From positions 62,001 through 126,000 of the forward strand of contig NZ_BQHO01000006.1 of assembly GCF_021601385.1 (NCBI RefSeq): a stretch of DNA of 64,000 nt, read 5' to 3'. The stretch's first letter is position 1, and each line of letters begins with the position of its first letter. A program made the position numbers and the translations under genes. Below are positions 19,845 to 31,995 of the stretch, one piece after another. The notes beneath the pieces were generated by a model. That model made no database searches, was not told the origin of the DNA, and saw nothing but the letters and a program-made list of their open reading frames with translations. The DNA comes from Pseudomonas parasichuanensis. GTDB lineage: Bacteria; Pseudomonadota; Gammaproteobacteria; Pseudomonadales; Pseudomonadaceae.

Positions 19845-20708
19845 ATGAAATCCCGTTTGTTCATCATCAGCCAGCACCTGCTGCCGCACCACTTGCTGTC
19901 GCGACTGGCCGGCTGCATCGCCGAATGCCGCGCGCGCTGGTTCAAGAATGCCTTCACCGCCTGGTTCGCCAAGCGCTACCAGGTGAACATGTCCGAAGCG
20001 CTGGTCGAAGACCTGACTGCTTACGAGCACTTCAACGCCTTCTTCACCCGTGCCCTCAAGCCCGGCGCCCGCCCGCTGGACGAAACCCCCGGCGCCATCC
20101 TCTGCCCGGCCGACGGCGCGGTCAGCCAGCTCGGCCCGATCGAGCATGGCCGCATCTTCCAGGCCAAGGGCCACAGCTTCAGCGCCCTGGAGCTGCTGGG
20201 CGGCGACCCGGCGCTGGCCGCACCGTTCATGGGCGGCGAATTCGCCACCATCTACCTGTCGCCCAAGGACTACCACCGCGTGCACATGCCGCTGGCCGGC
20301 ACCCTGCGCGAGATGGTCTATGTGCCGGGCCGGCTGTTCTCGGTCAACCAGACCACCGCAGAGAACGTCCCCGAGCTGTTCGCCCGCAACGAGCGCGTGG
20401 TCTGCCTGTTCGACACCGAGCGTGGGCCGATGGCGGTAGTGCTGGTCGGCGCGATGATCGTCGCCTCGATCGAGACCGTCTGGGCCGGCCTGGTCACGCC
20501 GCCGAAGCGCGAGCTCAAGACCTTCCGCTATGACGAAGCCAGCCGCGCGCCGGTCCACCTGGAGAAAGGCGCTGAACTGGGCCGCTTCAAGCTGGGCTCC
20601 ACGGCGATCGTGCTTTTCGGGCCGGAGCAGGTGAAGTGGGCTGAAAACCTCGGCGCAGCGTCTGCCGTGCGCATGGGTGAACTGCTGGCGCAACCCGCCC
20701 AGGCCTGA
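19845..20708 (+). CDS. psd: Phosphatidylserine decarboxylase proenzyme
   Basis: Converts phosphatidylserine to phosphatidylethanolamine at the inner membrane. The 287-residue proenzyme contains the self-cleavage motif LGST at residues 250-253; Ser252 becomes the pyruvoyl group of the alpha chain. YHRVHMPLAG carries the conserved His region. Start ATG follows AAGGA. A strong bidirectional terminator lies 13 bases past the stop codon. Confidence 0.97.
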   Translation: MKSRLFIISQHLLPHHLLSRLAGCIAECRARWFKNAFTAWFAKRYQVNMSEALVEDLTAYEHFNAFFTRALKPGARPLDETPGAILCPADGAVSQLGPIEHGRIFQAKGHSFSALELLGGDPALAAPFMGGEFATIYLSPKDYHRVHMPLAGTLREMVYVPGRLFSVNQTTAENVPELFARNERVVCLFDTERGPMAVVLVGAMIVASIETVWAGLVTPPKRELKTFRYDEASRAPVHLEKGAELGRFKLGSTAIVLFGPEQVKWAENLGAASAVRMGELLAQPAQA

Positions 20709-20721
20709 TCCGCCGCCGCAA

Positions 20722-20757
20722 TAAAAAAGGCCCTGCATCTGCAGGGCCTTTTCTTTT
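20722..20757. terminator. Bidirectional terminator between psd and the AhpA-like gene
   Basis: Twelve-base arms aaaggccctgca/tgcagggccttt around a two-base centre, with an A-run on the left and a T-rich run on the right. It can serve psd on the plus strand and the convergent gene on the minus strand. Confidence 0.9.
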
Positions 20758-20770
20758 GGTGCATGGCGAA

Positions 20771-22216
20771 TCAGGCGCGGCGTTCGTGCATCCGGGCCAG
20801 CTGGCGCTCCAGCATCGACGGGTACGGCTCCATCAATCGCTCTACGCAGCTCGCGCCCTCAGGGCTGGCGATCGGGCGGATGCGTGCACGCTGGCGTACC
20901 AGGGCATCGTCGCTGATACGCCGCTCCACCAGCAGCAGGTTGCGGCTGTGCTGCGACAGCGCCAGGGCATCCTGGGCCTGTTCGGTCATCAGCAGGTCGA
21001 CCTGGTCCAGGCCCTGCAGGTCATCGGCCAGCACCAGGCCCAGCTGCAGTTGCAGGGTGATGCCGCTGTCGGCCACCTCGATCTGCAGGGCGTGGCCCAG
21101 GGCGCGCAGCAGCTCGCCACAGCAGATGGCGTTGGTCAGGTAGTCCTCGCCACAGTCGCGGCTGTGGAACAGCAGCAGGGTGCCGCCGTCGCTCAGGGTG
21201 TGCACTTCGCCTTCATACAGCGAGGCGGCCTGGTCGAGGCAGTCGTTGTAGCGCTCCAGCAGCTCGGCAAGGCGGGTGCGCGGCAGGCGGCGCAGTTGCT
21301 CCTGGGAGCCCAGCTGGACGGCCAGCACGGCGCTGCTCTGGGGCTCGTTCGACTCGGCGGCGATCGGCTTGGCCGGGGCGGCTTCTTCGTCCATCAGGCC
21401 GGCAAAGGCCTCGTCATCGTCGTCAGCCTCCTGCACGGCGACCTTGGCGCGCGGGGCGGCCTTGGGCGCTACCGGAACGTCATCGAAGTCGTCTTCTTCC
21501 TCGACCTCTGGCTCCGGCGGCGGTGGCGGCGCAAGGCGGGCGTGCAGCTGGCGGGCCAGGTCGCCGATTTCGTCCTGGCGGTCGATGGCCGGGGTGTAGG
21601 GGTGCGGGTCACGCAGCCAGACCCGCAGTTGCAGCAGCGGGGTAGAGATGAAGCGGCCCAGGCGCAGGCTCAGGGTGAGCGCCAGCGCCAGCAGGATGGC
21701 GGCAAGGATGCCCATGCTCTGCAGGCTGATCAGCATCGGCTGCTGGAACTGGCTCATGTCCAGGCTGATGCGCAACTGGCCGGCGGTCACGTCCTGGAAG
21801 GTGATCTTGGTCTGGTACAGCCCTTCTGCCTCGCCCAGCAGGCTGTTGCGCGGGCGCTGGCCGGCCTCGGCGAGGATGCGGTTGTCCACGCTGTAGATGG
21901 CGGCGTGCGCCACCAGCGGGTTCTTCACCAGGTTGCCGAGCAGCACGTTGAGGCTGAGGATGTCGTTGGACACCAGCAGCTCGGTGGCGGACGTGGCGGT
22001 CTGCGTGGTCAGACTCTGGCCAACGGCATCGGCCTGCTCGTGCATGGCCTGCTTGAACTGCAAACCCATCACGCAGGCATAGATCACCAGGGCCAAGGCC
22101 ACCAGGAAGATGTTATGGCTGGCGATACGCAACGCCAGGGGGATTCGGCGCTGGCTGAGGGCTCGGTAGATCATCAGGAAGAAGTTGTCGGTTTTGACGG
22201 GCGTGGGCCGGTTCAC
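20771..22216 (-). CDS. AhpA/YtjB family inner-membrane protein
   Basis: A 481-residue membrane protein with one helix near residues 33-52 and a second near 155-180, a periplasmic domain between them, and a HAMP-like linker. A long acidic and Pro-rich stretch (EPEVEEEDDFDDV) and a C-terminal domain related to nucleotide-cyclase folds by pattern follow. It is the counterpart of YtjB (SmpA), which also lies divergent to serB in enterobacteria. Pseudomonas members are annotated AhpA, linked to haemolysin regulation; mechanism unknown. The start is GTG (VNRPTPVKTDNFF), a conserved beginning. A later ATG at 22174 is less likely. Confidence 0.8.
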   Translation of the reverse strand: MNRPTPVKTDNFFLMIYRALSQRRIPLALRIASHNIFLVALALVIYACVMGLQFKQAMHEQADAVGQSLTTQTATSATELLVSNDILSLNVLLGNLVKNPLVAHAAIYSVDNRILAEAGQRPRNSLLGEAEGLYQTKITFQDVTAGQLRISLDMSQFQQPMLISLQSMGILAAILLALALTLSLRLGRFISTPLLQLRVWLRDPHPYTPAIDRQDEIGDLARQLHARLAPPPPPEPEVEEEDDFDDVPVAPKAAPRAKVAVQEADDDDEAFAGLMDEEAAPAKPIAAESNEPQSSAVLAVQLGSQEQLRRLPRTRLAELLERYNDCLDQAASLYEGEVHTLSDGGTLLLFHSRDCGEDYLTNAICCGELLRALGHALQIEVADSGITLQLQLGLVLADDLQGLDQVDLLMTEQAQDALALSQHSRNLLLVERRISDDALVRQRARIRPIASPEGASCVERLMEPYPSMLERQLARMHERRA

Positions 22217-22351
22217 AGAGCGCGGCTCTTAATGGCGAGAAAGTGCTGCGCAGTATAGCGAGCAGAGTTTTGTCGGCAAAGTATCGTTGGCGCCCGATGG
22301 TCACGGAAAATCGGTAGAATGCGCATTTTTCATCGAAGTCGGAGCCAGGTT

Positions 22352-23566
22352 GTGCGCGAAATCGTTCTGATCAACATCACCGGTGAGGACCGTCCGGGCC
22401 TTACCGCTGCCATCACCGGCGTCCTGCTCCAGGGCGGTGTGAACATCCTCGACATCGGTTTGGCGGTGATGCACGGCACGCTGTCGTTCGGCATCCTGGT
22501 CGACATTCCCGACAACGAGGTCGCCACTTCGTTGCTGCAGAGCGTGCAATCCAAGGCCCACGAGCTGAACCTGCAAGCCCGCTACACGCCGATCTCCGAA
22601 GCCGATTACCAGCACTGGGCCGATAGCCAGGGCGAGGCGCGCCACATCGTCACCCTGCTCAGCCGCCGGGTCACCCCGGAGCAGTTGCAGCGTGTCAGCG
22701 CGGTCATCAGCCAATACGGCCTGACCATCGAGCGCATCGAGCGCCTGTCCGCCCGCGTGGCGCTGGATGCCGATGCCGACAACGGCAAGGCCGCGCTGGA
22801 GATCTCCGCCCGTGGCGAACCAACGGATGCCCAGTCCCTGCGCGCCGACTTCTTTGCCCTGTGCGAAGAACTGAACATCGACATCGCCTTCCAACGCGAC
22901 GACCTGTTCCGCCGCAACCGCCGCCTGGCCGTGTTCGACATGGACTCCACGCTGATCGAGGCCGAAGTGATCGACGAGCTGGCCAAGGCCGCTGGCGTGG
23001 GTGAGCAGGTGGCGGCGATCACTGAGCGCGCCATGCGTGGCGAACTGGATTTCCGTGCCAGCTTCAAGGAGCGCATGGCGCTGCTCAAAGGCCTGGACGT
23101 TGGCGTACTCGACCAGATCGGCGCGTCGCTGCGCCTGACCGAGGGTGCCGAGCACCTGTTCGCCGAACTCAAGCGCCTGGGTTACAAGACCGCCATTCTT
23201 TCCGGTGGCTTCACCTACTTCGCCAAGCAGGTGCAGGCGCGCCTGGGTATCGACTATGTGTTTGCCAACGAGCTGGAAGTGGTCGATGGCAAGGTGACCG
23301 GCGTGGCCGTCGAGCCGATCGTCGACGCCCAGCGCAAGGCTCAGTTGCTGCAACAGCTGGCCAATCAGGAAGGGCTGCAGCTGGAGCAGACCATCGCCGT
23401 GGGCGATGGCGCCAACGACCTGCCAATGTTGTCGCAGGCCGGGCTGGGTGTGGCGTTCCGCGCCAAGCCGCTGGTGCGCCAGTCGGCCAAGCAGGCCATC
23501 TCCACGCTGGGGCTGGATGGCGTGTTGTACCTGCTGGGCCTGCGTGATCGTGACGCGCGCAGCTGA
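22352..23566 (+). CDS. serB: Phosphoserine phosphatase SerB
   Basis: Hydrolyses O-phosphoserine to L-serine, the last step of serine synthesis. I choose GTG 22352 (VREIVLINITGEDRPGL) because GGAG lies seven bases upstream; the ATG at 22319 gives 11 extra residues without support. The 404-residue protein has two N-terminal ACT-like domains (about 1-170). A HAD phosphatase domain follows with the nucleophile Asp196 in DMDSTLIEAEVIDELA, then SGGFTYFAKQ and GDGANDLPM. Divergent from the AhpA-like gene. Confidence 0.95.
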   Translation: MREIVLINITGEDRPGLTAAITGVLLQGGVNILDIGLAVMHGTLSFGILVDIPDNEVATSLLQSVQSKAHELNLQARYTPISEADYQHWADSQGEARHIVTLLSRRVTPEQLQRVSAVISQYGLTIERIERLSARVALDADADNGKAALEISARGEPTDAQSLRADFFALCEELNIDIAFQRDDLFRRNRRLAVFDMDSTLIEAEVIDELAKAAGVGEQVAAITERAMRGELDFRASFKERMALLKGLDVGVLDQIGASLRLTEGAEHLFAELKRLGYKTAILSGGFTYFAKQVQARLGIDYVFANELEVVDGKVTGVAVEPIVDAQRKAQLLQQLANQEGLQLEQTIAVGDGANDLPMLSQAGLGVAFRAKPLVRQSAKQAISTLGLDGVLYLLGLRDRDARS

Positions 23567-23581
23567 TGATTGCCTGCCCCC

Positions 23582-23603
23582 CTTCGCCGGCGTGCCGGCG
23601 AAG
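23582..23603. repeat. Short REP-type hairpin after serB
   Basis: Ten-base arms cttcgccggc/gccggcgaag with a two-base centre, the core of the second REP subfamily seen in this window. It lies just upstream of the serB terminator. Confidence 0.55.
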
Positions 23604-23613
23604 ACCAAGGCAA

Positions 23614-23645
23614 TAAAAAAGCCCGCATCACTGCGGGCTTTTTCA
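23614..23645. terminator. Bidirectional terminator between serB and the PqiC-like gene
   Basis: GCCCGCA/TGCGGGC hairpin flanked by six A residues on the left and six T residues on the right. It serves both convergent genes. Confidence 0.9.
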
Positions 23646-23656
23646 TGTCTGGCGGA

Positions 23657-24367
23657 TCAGAACCGATAGACTTCCATATCGGTGCGGATCGGCGAAGCCA
23701 TCGGGATCTTCGACTTCTCCGGCTCCTTCTTCACCTGTACCGGCGCTGCCTGCTTGCGGGGCGCTTCCTCGGCGATAACCGGCTGGTTGGCCAGCGGCTT
23801 GACCGTGTTGCTGAGCTGCTCGGCGAGCTTTTGCAGCAACTGCCCCTGGGCCTGTACCTGGGCCGACTCGCTGCCCTGGTGCGGCTGCTCGAGGTGAACG
23901 ATGCGGTTGTCACGCACCTGGCCACGACGGTCCAGTACACGCCATTGCGCATCCAGGATCGCCGGCTGGTTCTTGCCCGAGTCCAGGCGGGTGATGGTCA
24001 GCAGCACCTGCACGTCGGGGGTAAAGCCCGCACTGGCAGGTGCCAGCACCACGCGTTGGCTGTCCAGGCGCCAGGCCAGCTGGCGCACCAGCAACTGGTC
24101 GATGTCCGACGAAAGGCTTCCGGCCCAGCGGCCATCGGTCGCCGCGGTCAGGCTGCCATCGGCCTGGCGCTGCAGGAAGGTTTCGCGTTGCAGGTAGTCG
24201 GCCACCGAAACAGGGCCAAGCACCACTGCCATGCCTGCCGCCTGCGAAGGCTGGCCAGGGTCACCGCTGTCGAGCTGATACAAGGCGACCGGCTGATGCA
24301 TGCTGCACCCGCTCAGGCCCAGCAGCCCAGTCATCAACAGCGCAAATGGAAGGCGCAGAAATTTCAT
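23657..24367 (-). CDS. PqiC-like lipoprotein (ABC-type transport auxiliary, DUF330)
   Basis: A 236-residue lipoprotein with the lipobox LGLSGC (Cys21) after a hydrophobic signal. The body (about residues 28-170) matches the YmbA/PqiC family: YQLD near the N-terminus, then VVLGPVSVADYLQR. Family members sit in the outer membrane and work with MCE proteins (PqiAB) in lipid transport. Here no MCE gene is nearby, so the partner is unknown. The last 50 residues are a charged Pro/Lys-rich tail that is likely disordered. It ends at the serB terminator and lies downstream of parC on the same strand. Confidence 0.8.
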   Translation of the reverse strand: MKFLRLPFALLMTGLLGLSGCSMHQPVALYQLDSGDPGQPSQAAGMAVVLGPVSVADYLQRETFLQRQADGSLTAATDGRWAGSLSSDIDQLLVRQLAWRLDSQRVVLAPASAGFTPDVQVLLTITRLDSGKNQPAILDAQWRVLDRRGQVRDNRIVHLEQPHQGSESAQVQAQGQLLQKLAEQLSNTVKPLANQPVIAEEAPRKQAAPVQVKKEPEKSKIPMASPIRTDMEVYRF

Positions 24368-24500
24368 TCATCCCATCCAGGCGGTCGCCTCAAGACTGAC
24401 CGCAGTGATACTCACGTAAATTCATCCGGGCACTCGGCCACGCCGGCGCCACAAGTGCACTATCATCCGCGAAATAGCGGCCCGACTCCAGCATTTCCGC

Positions 24501-24529
24501 CTGCAACGGCGCCGAAAGCGCCGCTGCAG
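24501..24529 (-). other. Hairpin downstream of parC
   Basis: ctgcaacggcgc/gcgccgctgcag with one mismatch, 14 bases after the parC stop codon. No T-run follows, so termination is uncertain. The rest of the 175-base gap up to the lipoprotein start shows nothing I recognise. Confidence 0.4.
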
Positions 24530-24542
24530 ACGTGCTCCCGGC

Positions 24543-27326
<2,784 letters not shown>

Positions 27327-27330
<4 letters not shown>

Positions 27331-28313
27331 GGTTTGGCGCTCCAGCCGCCCTGTGGCGCGGCGAAGCGCCAGACGATCGGCCGCGCTTCACCATCGGCGC
27401 GCACGCCATTGTTGTTGTCCACGCCGATCCAGGCGCCATCCTTGTCGATCACCAGCGCTTCGGCAAGGCCGTAGGGTTGGTCGTACTGGCGAGGCGCCAG
27501 CAACGCGTCGGCGGCGAACGACCAGCAGCGCTCGACCGCACCGCTGTCGGCATCACGCCGGCAAATGCGGTAGGCGTTACGCTCCAGGGTGAACAGCTTG
27601 CCTTCGAACAGTGCCAGGTCGGCGAAGTCCCGCGACAAGGCGCGCGCCCCCGGGAATTGCGCAGGCTGCATCTCGACGCCGGCCTCGCTGAACATCACGC
27701 AACTGCGCCCGCAGGTCCATACCGATTGCTGGCGCCGCACCGACAGCAGGCCACGGCGTTCGCGCTCGGCGGCCAGCCACAGGCGGTCCCCCGCCGGGCT
27801 GATCGCGAGGCCCTCGAACAACGCATTGAAGTGCAGCAGCATGCCACTGGCACGGGCTTGGCGAACCATGGACTGGTCGATTTTCAACCAGTCCGGCTCG
27901 CCCTCCACAGGCAACTGCAGCACCGCCGCGAGCGCTTCGCTGACGACATAGAAGTTACCGGCCTGATCACAGGCGATCCCTTCGAAGTCCAGGGCACCGC
28001 CTCGAATGAACGATGCCGCCCAGTTACGCGACTTCAGCCCCCACGGCAGGCCGGTGTCCGGCGCCGTGGGCGGGGTGAACACCAGCGCTTCGGCGCGCCA
28101 GGTGCTATCGCCCCGGTCGAGGCGATAGATACGGTCATCGTCGCGGTCGGACACCGCCCACAGCGCCCCGCGGCACACCGCCAGGCCGGACAGGTTACCG
28201 CCACGCATGCCTTCAACCGGGTGCTCGCGGGTGAGCTTGAGCTCCGGCCATTCCTGCGCCAGGGCCGGCAACATCGACAACGCCAGGCAAAGTGCCAGGA
28301 GCGGACGAATCAA
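27327..28313 (-). CDS. Secreted esterase-like/phytase-like family protein
   Basis: A 328-residue protein with a clear signal peptide (MIRPLLALCLALSMLPALA, cleavage after residue 19). The mature part is a predicted beta-propeller of the 'esterase-like activity of phytase' type: NLSGLAVCRGALWAVSDRDDD, LDFEGIACDQAGNFYVVSE, FEGLAISPAGDRLWL and ALVIDKDGAWIGVDNNNG. Expected location is the periplasm or outside; the reaction is not known. The start is TTG, overlapping the parE stop (TTGA), with GAGG nine bases upstream. It is inserted between parE and parC. Confidence 0.82.
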
Positions 28314-30214
28314 ACCAGGACCTCGGCCAGGTTGCCTTTGGTCTCCAGCCAGTTCTTGCGGTCACCGGCGCGTTTTTTCGCCAGCAGCATGTCCATGATC
28401 TCGGTGGTGCCCGCCAGGTCGTCGAGCGTGAGCTGGACCAGGCGCCGTGTGTTCGGGTCCATGGTGGTTTCGCGCAGCTGCGGCGGGTTCATCTCGCCCA
28501 GGCCCTTGAATCGAGTGACCTGCGGCTTGCCGCGCTTCTTCTCGGCGACCAGACGGTCGAGAATGCCATCACGCTCGGCTTCGTCCAGGGCGTAGTAGAT
28601 CTCCTTGCCCAGGTCGATGCGAAACAGCGGCGGCATGGCCACATAGACGTGCCCGGCCTCGACCAGTGGGCGGAAATGCTGGACGAACAGCGCGCACAGC
28701 AGTGTGGCGATGTGCAGGCCGTCGGAGTCGGCGTCAGCGAGGATGCAGATCTTGCCGTAGCGCAGTTGGGTCAGGTCGGTGGCACCCGGATCGACGCCAA
28801 TGGCCACGGCGATGTTGTGCACTTCCTGGCTGGCCAGCACTTCACCGCCATCGACTTCCCAGGTGTTGAGGATCTTGCCGCGCAGCGGCAGGATCGCCTG
28901 GAACTCCTTGTCCCGCGCCTGTTTGGCCGAGCCACCGGCGGAGTCACCCTCGACCAGGAACAGTTCGGCGCGCATCGGGTCCTGGCCTGCGCAGTCAGCC
29001 AGCTTGCCGGGCAACGCCGGGCCCTGGGTGATGCGCTTGCGCTCGACCTTCTTGCTCGCTTTAAGGCGGCGGCCGGCGTTGCTGATGGCCAGCTCCGCCA
29101 GTTGCATGCCCAGCTCTGGGTGAGCGTTGAGCCACAGGCTGAACGCGTCCTTGACCACGCCCGAGACGAACGCCGCCGCCTCGCGGGACGACAGGCGCTC
29201 CTTGGTCTGGCCGGAGAACTGCGGCTCCTGCATCTTCATCGACAGCACGAAGCTGATCCGTTCCCAGACGTCTTCAGGTGCCAGCTTCACACCACGGGGC
29301 AGCAGGTTGCGGTACTCGCAGAACTCGCGCATGGCATCCAGCAGGCCCTGGCGCAGGCCGTTGACGTGGGTGCCGCCCTGGGCGGTGGGGATCAGGTTGA
29401 CGTAGCTTTCCTGGATGCTGTCGCCGCCCTCCGGCAACCACAGCAGGGCCCAGTCGACCGCTTCCTTGTTACCGGCCAGGATGCCGCAGAACGGCTCGTC
29501 GGGCAGGCGCAGGTAATCGCTGACCGAGTCGACCAGGTACGAACGCAGGCCGTCCTCGTAATGCCACTCGACCTTCTCGCCGGTGCCTTTGTCTTCAAAG
29601 CTGATCGACAGCCCCGGGCACAGCACGGCCTTGGCCTTGAGCACATGCTTGAGGCGGCTGATGGAGAACTTGGGCGAGTCGAAGTACTTGGGATCAGGGG
29701 TGAAATACACGCTGGTGCCGGTGTTGCGCTTGCCAACGGTGCCGACCACCTCCAGCTCGCTGGCCTTGAAGCCGTCGGCGAAGGTCATCTGGTACTCGTT
29801 GCCGTCGCGCTTGACGCGCACCCGCACCTGGGTGGACAGGGCGTTGACCACCGAAATACCAACGCCGTGCAAACCGCCGGAGAACTGGTAGTTCTTGTTG
29901 GAGAACTTGCCGCCGGCATGCAGCTTGGTGAGGATCAGTTCGACACCGGACACGCCCTCTTCGGGGTGGATGTCCACCGGCATGCCGCGGCCGTCGTCGC
30001 ACACTTCCAGCGAGTGGTCGGCGTGCAGGATCACCTGCACCGAACGGGCGTGGCCCGCCAGGGCTTCGTCGACACTGTTGTCGATGACTTCCTGGGCCAG
30101 GTGGTTCGGCCGGCTGGTGTCGGTGTACATGCCCGGGCGTTTACGGACCGGGTCAAGGCCCGAGAGGACTTCGATGGCGTCTGCGTTATAGGCGCTAGCG
30201 CTGGGATTGGCCAT
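28310..30214 (-). CDS. parE: DNA topoisomerase IV subunit B
   Basis: The 634-residue ATPase subunit of topoisomerase IV. The GHKL ATPase domain shows VIDNSVDEALAGHA, DDGRGMPVDIH and GGLHGVGISVVNALS. The TOPRIM region has VEGDSAGGSAKQARD and ILADADSDG, and the protein ends TKGNLAEVLV. ATG 30214. It pairs with parC, two genes downstream, with overlapping or nearly abutting genes between, so one transcript is likely. The neighbours yqiA-cpdA-yqiB-nudF are the same as in E. coli. Confidence 0.97.
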   Translation of the reverse strand: MANPSASAYNADAIEVLSGLDPVRKRPGMYTDTSRPNHLAQEVIDNSVDEALAGHARSVQVILHADHSLEVCDDGRGMPVDIHPEEGVSGVELILTKLHAGGKFSNKNYQFSGGLHGVGISVVNALSTQVRVRVKRDGNEYQMTFADGFKASELEVVGTVGKRNTGTSVYFTPDPKYFDSPKFSISRLKHVLKAKAVLCPGLSISFEDKGTGEKVEWHYEDGLRSYLVDSVSDYLRLPDEPFCGILAGNKEAVDWALLWLPEGGDSIQESYVNLIPTAQGGTHVNGLRQGLLDAMREFCEYRNLLPRGVKLAPEDVWERISFVLSMKMQEPQFSGQTKERLSSREAAAFVSGVVKDAFSLWLNAHPELGMQLAELAISNAGRRLKASKKVERKRITQGPALPGKLADCAGQDPMRAELFLVEGDSAGGSAKQARDKEFQAILPLRGKILNTWEVDGGEVLASQEVHNIAVAIGVDPGATDLTQLRYGKICILADADSDGLHIATLLCALFVQHFRPLVEAGHVYVAMPPLFRIDLGKEIYYALDEAERDGILDRLVAEKKRGKPQVTRFKGLGEMNPPQLRETTMDPNTRRLVQLTLDDLAGTTEIMDMLLAKKRAGDRKNWLETKGNLAEVLV

Positions 30215-30249
30215 GGGGTCTCGTCGTCAGTCTGGTGAATGCAAAAAGC

Positions 30250-30858
30250 TCAAAGTACAGAAAAATCCAGCGCCGCATACTGCCCACGGGCAATACCGGC
30301 GAAGGCCAGCAGCGCCGGGAGCTGTTCGGCGAAGCCTTGGTAGCTGTGGTCGCCGCCGGCCTGGATGCGCAGGGCACAGGCTCGGTAATAGCCCTCGGCC
30401 TGGCGATAGTCCAGTGTTTCATCGGCGGTCTGCAACCACACTTGATAGCGGGCGGCGTCCTTGGGCGGTGGCACTTCGAGGTCGGCCAGGGCCTGCACAT
30501 GGTCGTGGGTCAGCTCCCAGGCTTCGTCGGTATACAGGTTGCGCTGGGTGCCGAGGTAACCGTCGAACAGCCGGTGCGGGGCGACCGCTGGGTTGATCAG
30601 CAGGGCCTTGAGGCCGTGGCGCTCGGCCAGGTGGGTGGCATAGTAGCCGCCCAGCGAGCTGCCGACCAGCAAGGGCGCGCCCAGCTCGGTGATAGCCGCC
30701 TCCAGCTGCGCGATGGCCTGGCGCGGATGGTGGTGCAGGGCCGGGACGCGCAGTTGCTCAGCGAGGCCGAGTTGCTGCATGACGGCCTCGAGCTGGCGGG
30801 CCTTCTTCGACAGCGGCGAGCTGTTGAAGCCGTGGATATAAAGGATGGAACCCGACAT
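30250..30858 (-). CDS. yqiA: YqiA-type esterase
   Basis: A 202-residue alpha/beta-hydrolase. The start MSGSILYIHGFNSSPLSKKA is the family beginning, with GGGGG upstream. The nucleophile elbow is GSSLGGYYA (Ser near residue 71) and the late His lies in AGGDHSYQGF. E. coli YqiA has carboxylesterase activity on short acyl and CoA esters; the natural substrate is not known. It is 35 bases upstream of parE on the same strand. Confidence 0.88.
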   Translation of the reverse strand: MSGSILYIHGFNSSPLSKKARQLEAVMQQLGLAEQLRVPALHHHPRQAIAQLEAAITELGAPLLVGSSLGGYYATHLAERHGLKALLINPAVAPHRLFDGYLGTQRNLYTDEAWELTHDHVQALADLEVPPPKDAARYQVWLQTADETLDYRQAEGYYRACALRIQAGGDHSYQGFAEQLPALLAFAGIARGQYAALDFSVL

Positions 30859-30994
30859 GCTGCCCCCGGACGCAAAGACGCGCAGTGTAGCCTGTTCGAG
30901 GGGCATTGGTTCACCGGGGCGATTTTCGCAACACATTCTTCAAAATGCGCGCTGCGGCTTCCATGGAAAATCATCAGCCTGTGATTCAACACGG

Positions 30995-31087
30995 CCCCTG
31001 TGGGAGCGGCTTCAGCCGCGAACACCGGCAGAGCCGGTGCCATCCACCGCGTCGCTTGCTTCGCGGCTAAAGCCGCTCCCACAGGGC
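30995..31087. repeat. Inverted pair of REP elements between cpdA and yqiA
   Basis: The arms cctgtgggagcggctt and aagccgctcccacagg mirror each other, with an inner hairpin accggc/gccggt. It occupies the gap after cpdA, upstream of yqiA, and may end or attenuate the nudF-cpdA transcript. Confidence 0.85.
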
Positions 31088-31106
31088 CCCCGCCTCCCGC
31101 CAGGGT

Positions 31107-31910
31107 TCAGTAGCCCGGGCTGTTGAAATCCAGCGTCACCACGAAATCCCGAGCCCGCTCCACTCCGGTCTCCAACCGCCCGTCGGCGTGCAGCCGCAAC
31201 CAGCGATACCCGGGCTGCTCTTCACTGACCTGGAAGTCCTCGCTGCCCGGCGCGAACTGAATGCAGGTCGAGGGCGTGGCCAGCCAGCGCACACCCTCGC
31301 GCACCTGGTCCCATTCCTGATGAACATGCCCCCAGAGCACCGCCTTCACCTGTGGATAACTTTTCACCCGCTTCAGCAGCTCATCGGCATTGCGCAAACC
31401 GATCGGCGCCATCCACGCACAGCCGATATCCACCGGCTGATGGTGGCAGCACACCAGGCAATGGCGCTCACCGGCAGTGCTCAGTGCCTGATCCAGCACC
31501 GCCAGCTGATCGTCGGCCAATAACCCAAAGGTCGCCCCGACCACCGCCGAATCGAGCATCACGATGCGCCAGGCGCCGATATCGGTCACCGCCGTGATCA
31601 GCTCCGGCGCCACCTCGGCCATCACCCAGGCTTCGTCATGATTGCCGGGTAACCAGCGTGCCGGTGCACCGAACACGGCGGTCAGCCCGCGGAAGGCTTC
31701 ATAGGAAGCCACGCTGGCATCCTGGGACAGATCCCCCGTGCACAGCAGCAGGTCGATACGCGGCTGTTCGCGGCGCACCTGCGCCACCACATGCCCGAGG
31801 CTGTCGCGGGTATTGAGCCCCAACAGCGTCCCGGCGGGGTCGGCGAACAGATGGGCGTCGGTCAGTTGCACCACGTGGACGGGTGACTGGGGTGAAAGTG
31901 CTTGCGGCAA
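31107..31910 (-). CDS. cpdA: 3',5'-cyclic-AMP phosphodiesterase CpdA
   Basis: A 267-residue metallophosphoesterase that hydrolyses cAMP. All metal-site motifs are present: LTDAHLF, CTGDLSQD, LPGNHDE, CCHHQPVDIG and WGHVHQEWD. The start is TTG (MPQALSPQSPVHVVQLTD) with GAGGAG seven bases upstream; no ATG lies ahead of the first motif. It follows yqiB and nudF, the same arrangement as in E. coli, and is separated from yqiA by a REP pair. Confidence 0.94.
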   Translation of the reverse strand: MPQALSPQSPVHVVQLTDAHLFADPAGTLLGLNTRDSLGHVVAQVRREQPRIDLLLCTGDLSQDASVASYEAFRGLTAVFGAPARWLPGNHDEAWVMAEVAPELITAVTDIGAWRIVMLDSAVVGATFGLLADDQLAVLDQALSTAGERHCLVCCHHQPVDIGCAWMAPIGLRNADELLKRVKSYPQVKAVLWGHVHQEWDQVREGVRWLATPSTCIQFAPGSEDFQVSEEQPGYRWLRLHADGRLETGVERARDFVVTLDFNSPGY

Positions 31911-31995
31911 CGGCCGTCTCCTCGAACGGATTCAGCACGGATTATGGCGACGCTCGGCTTTCGAGCAAATACTCGAAACCGACGCACGTCACATT

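Noticed and set aside
28292-30238. Plus-strand open frame of 648 codons
   Set aside because: Antisense to parE, whose motifs are complete. High GC content keeps shadow frames open.
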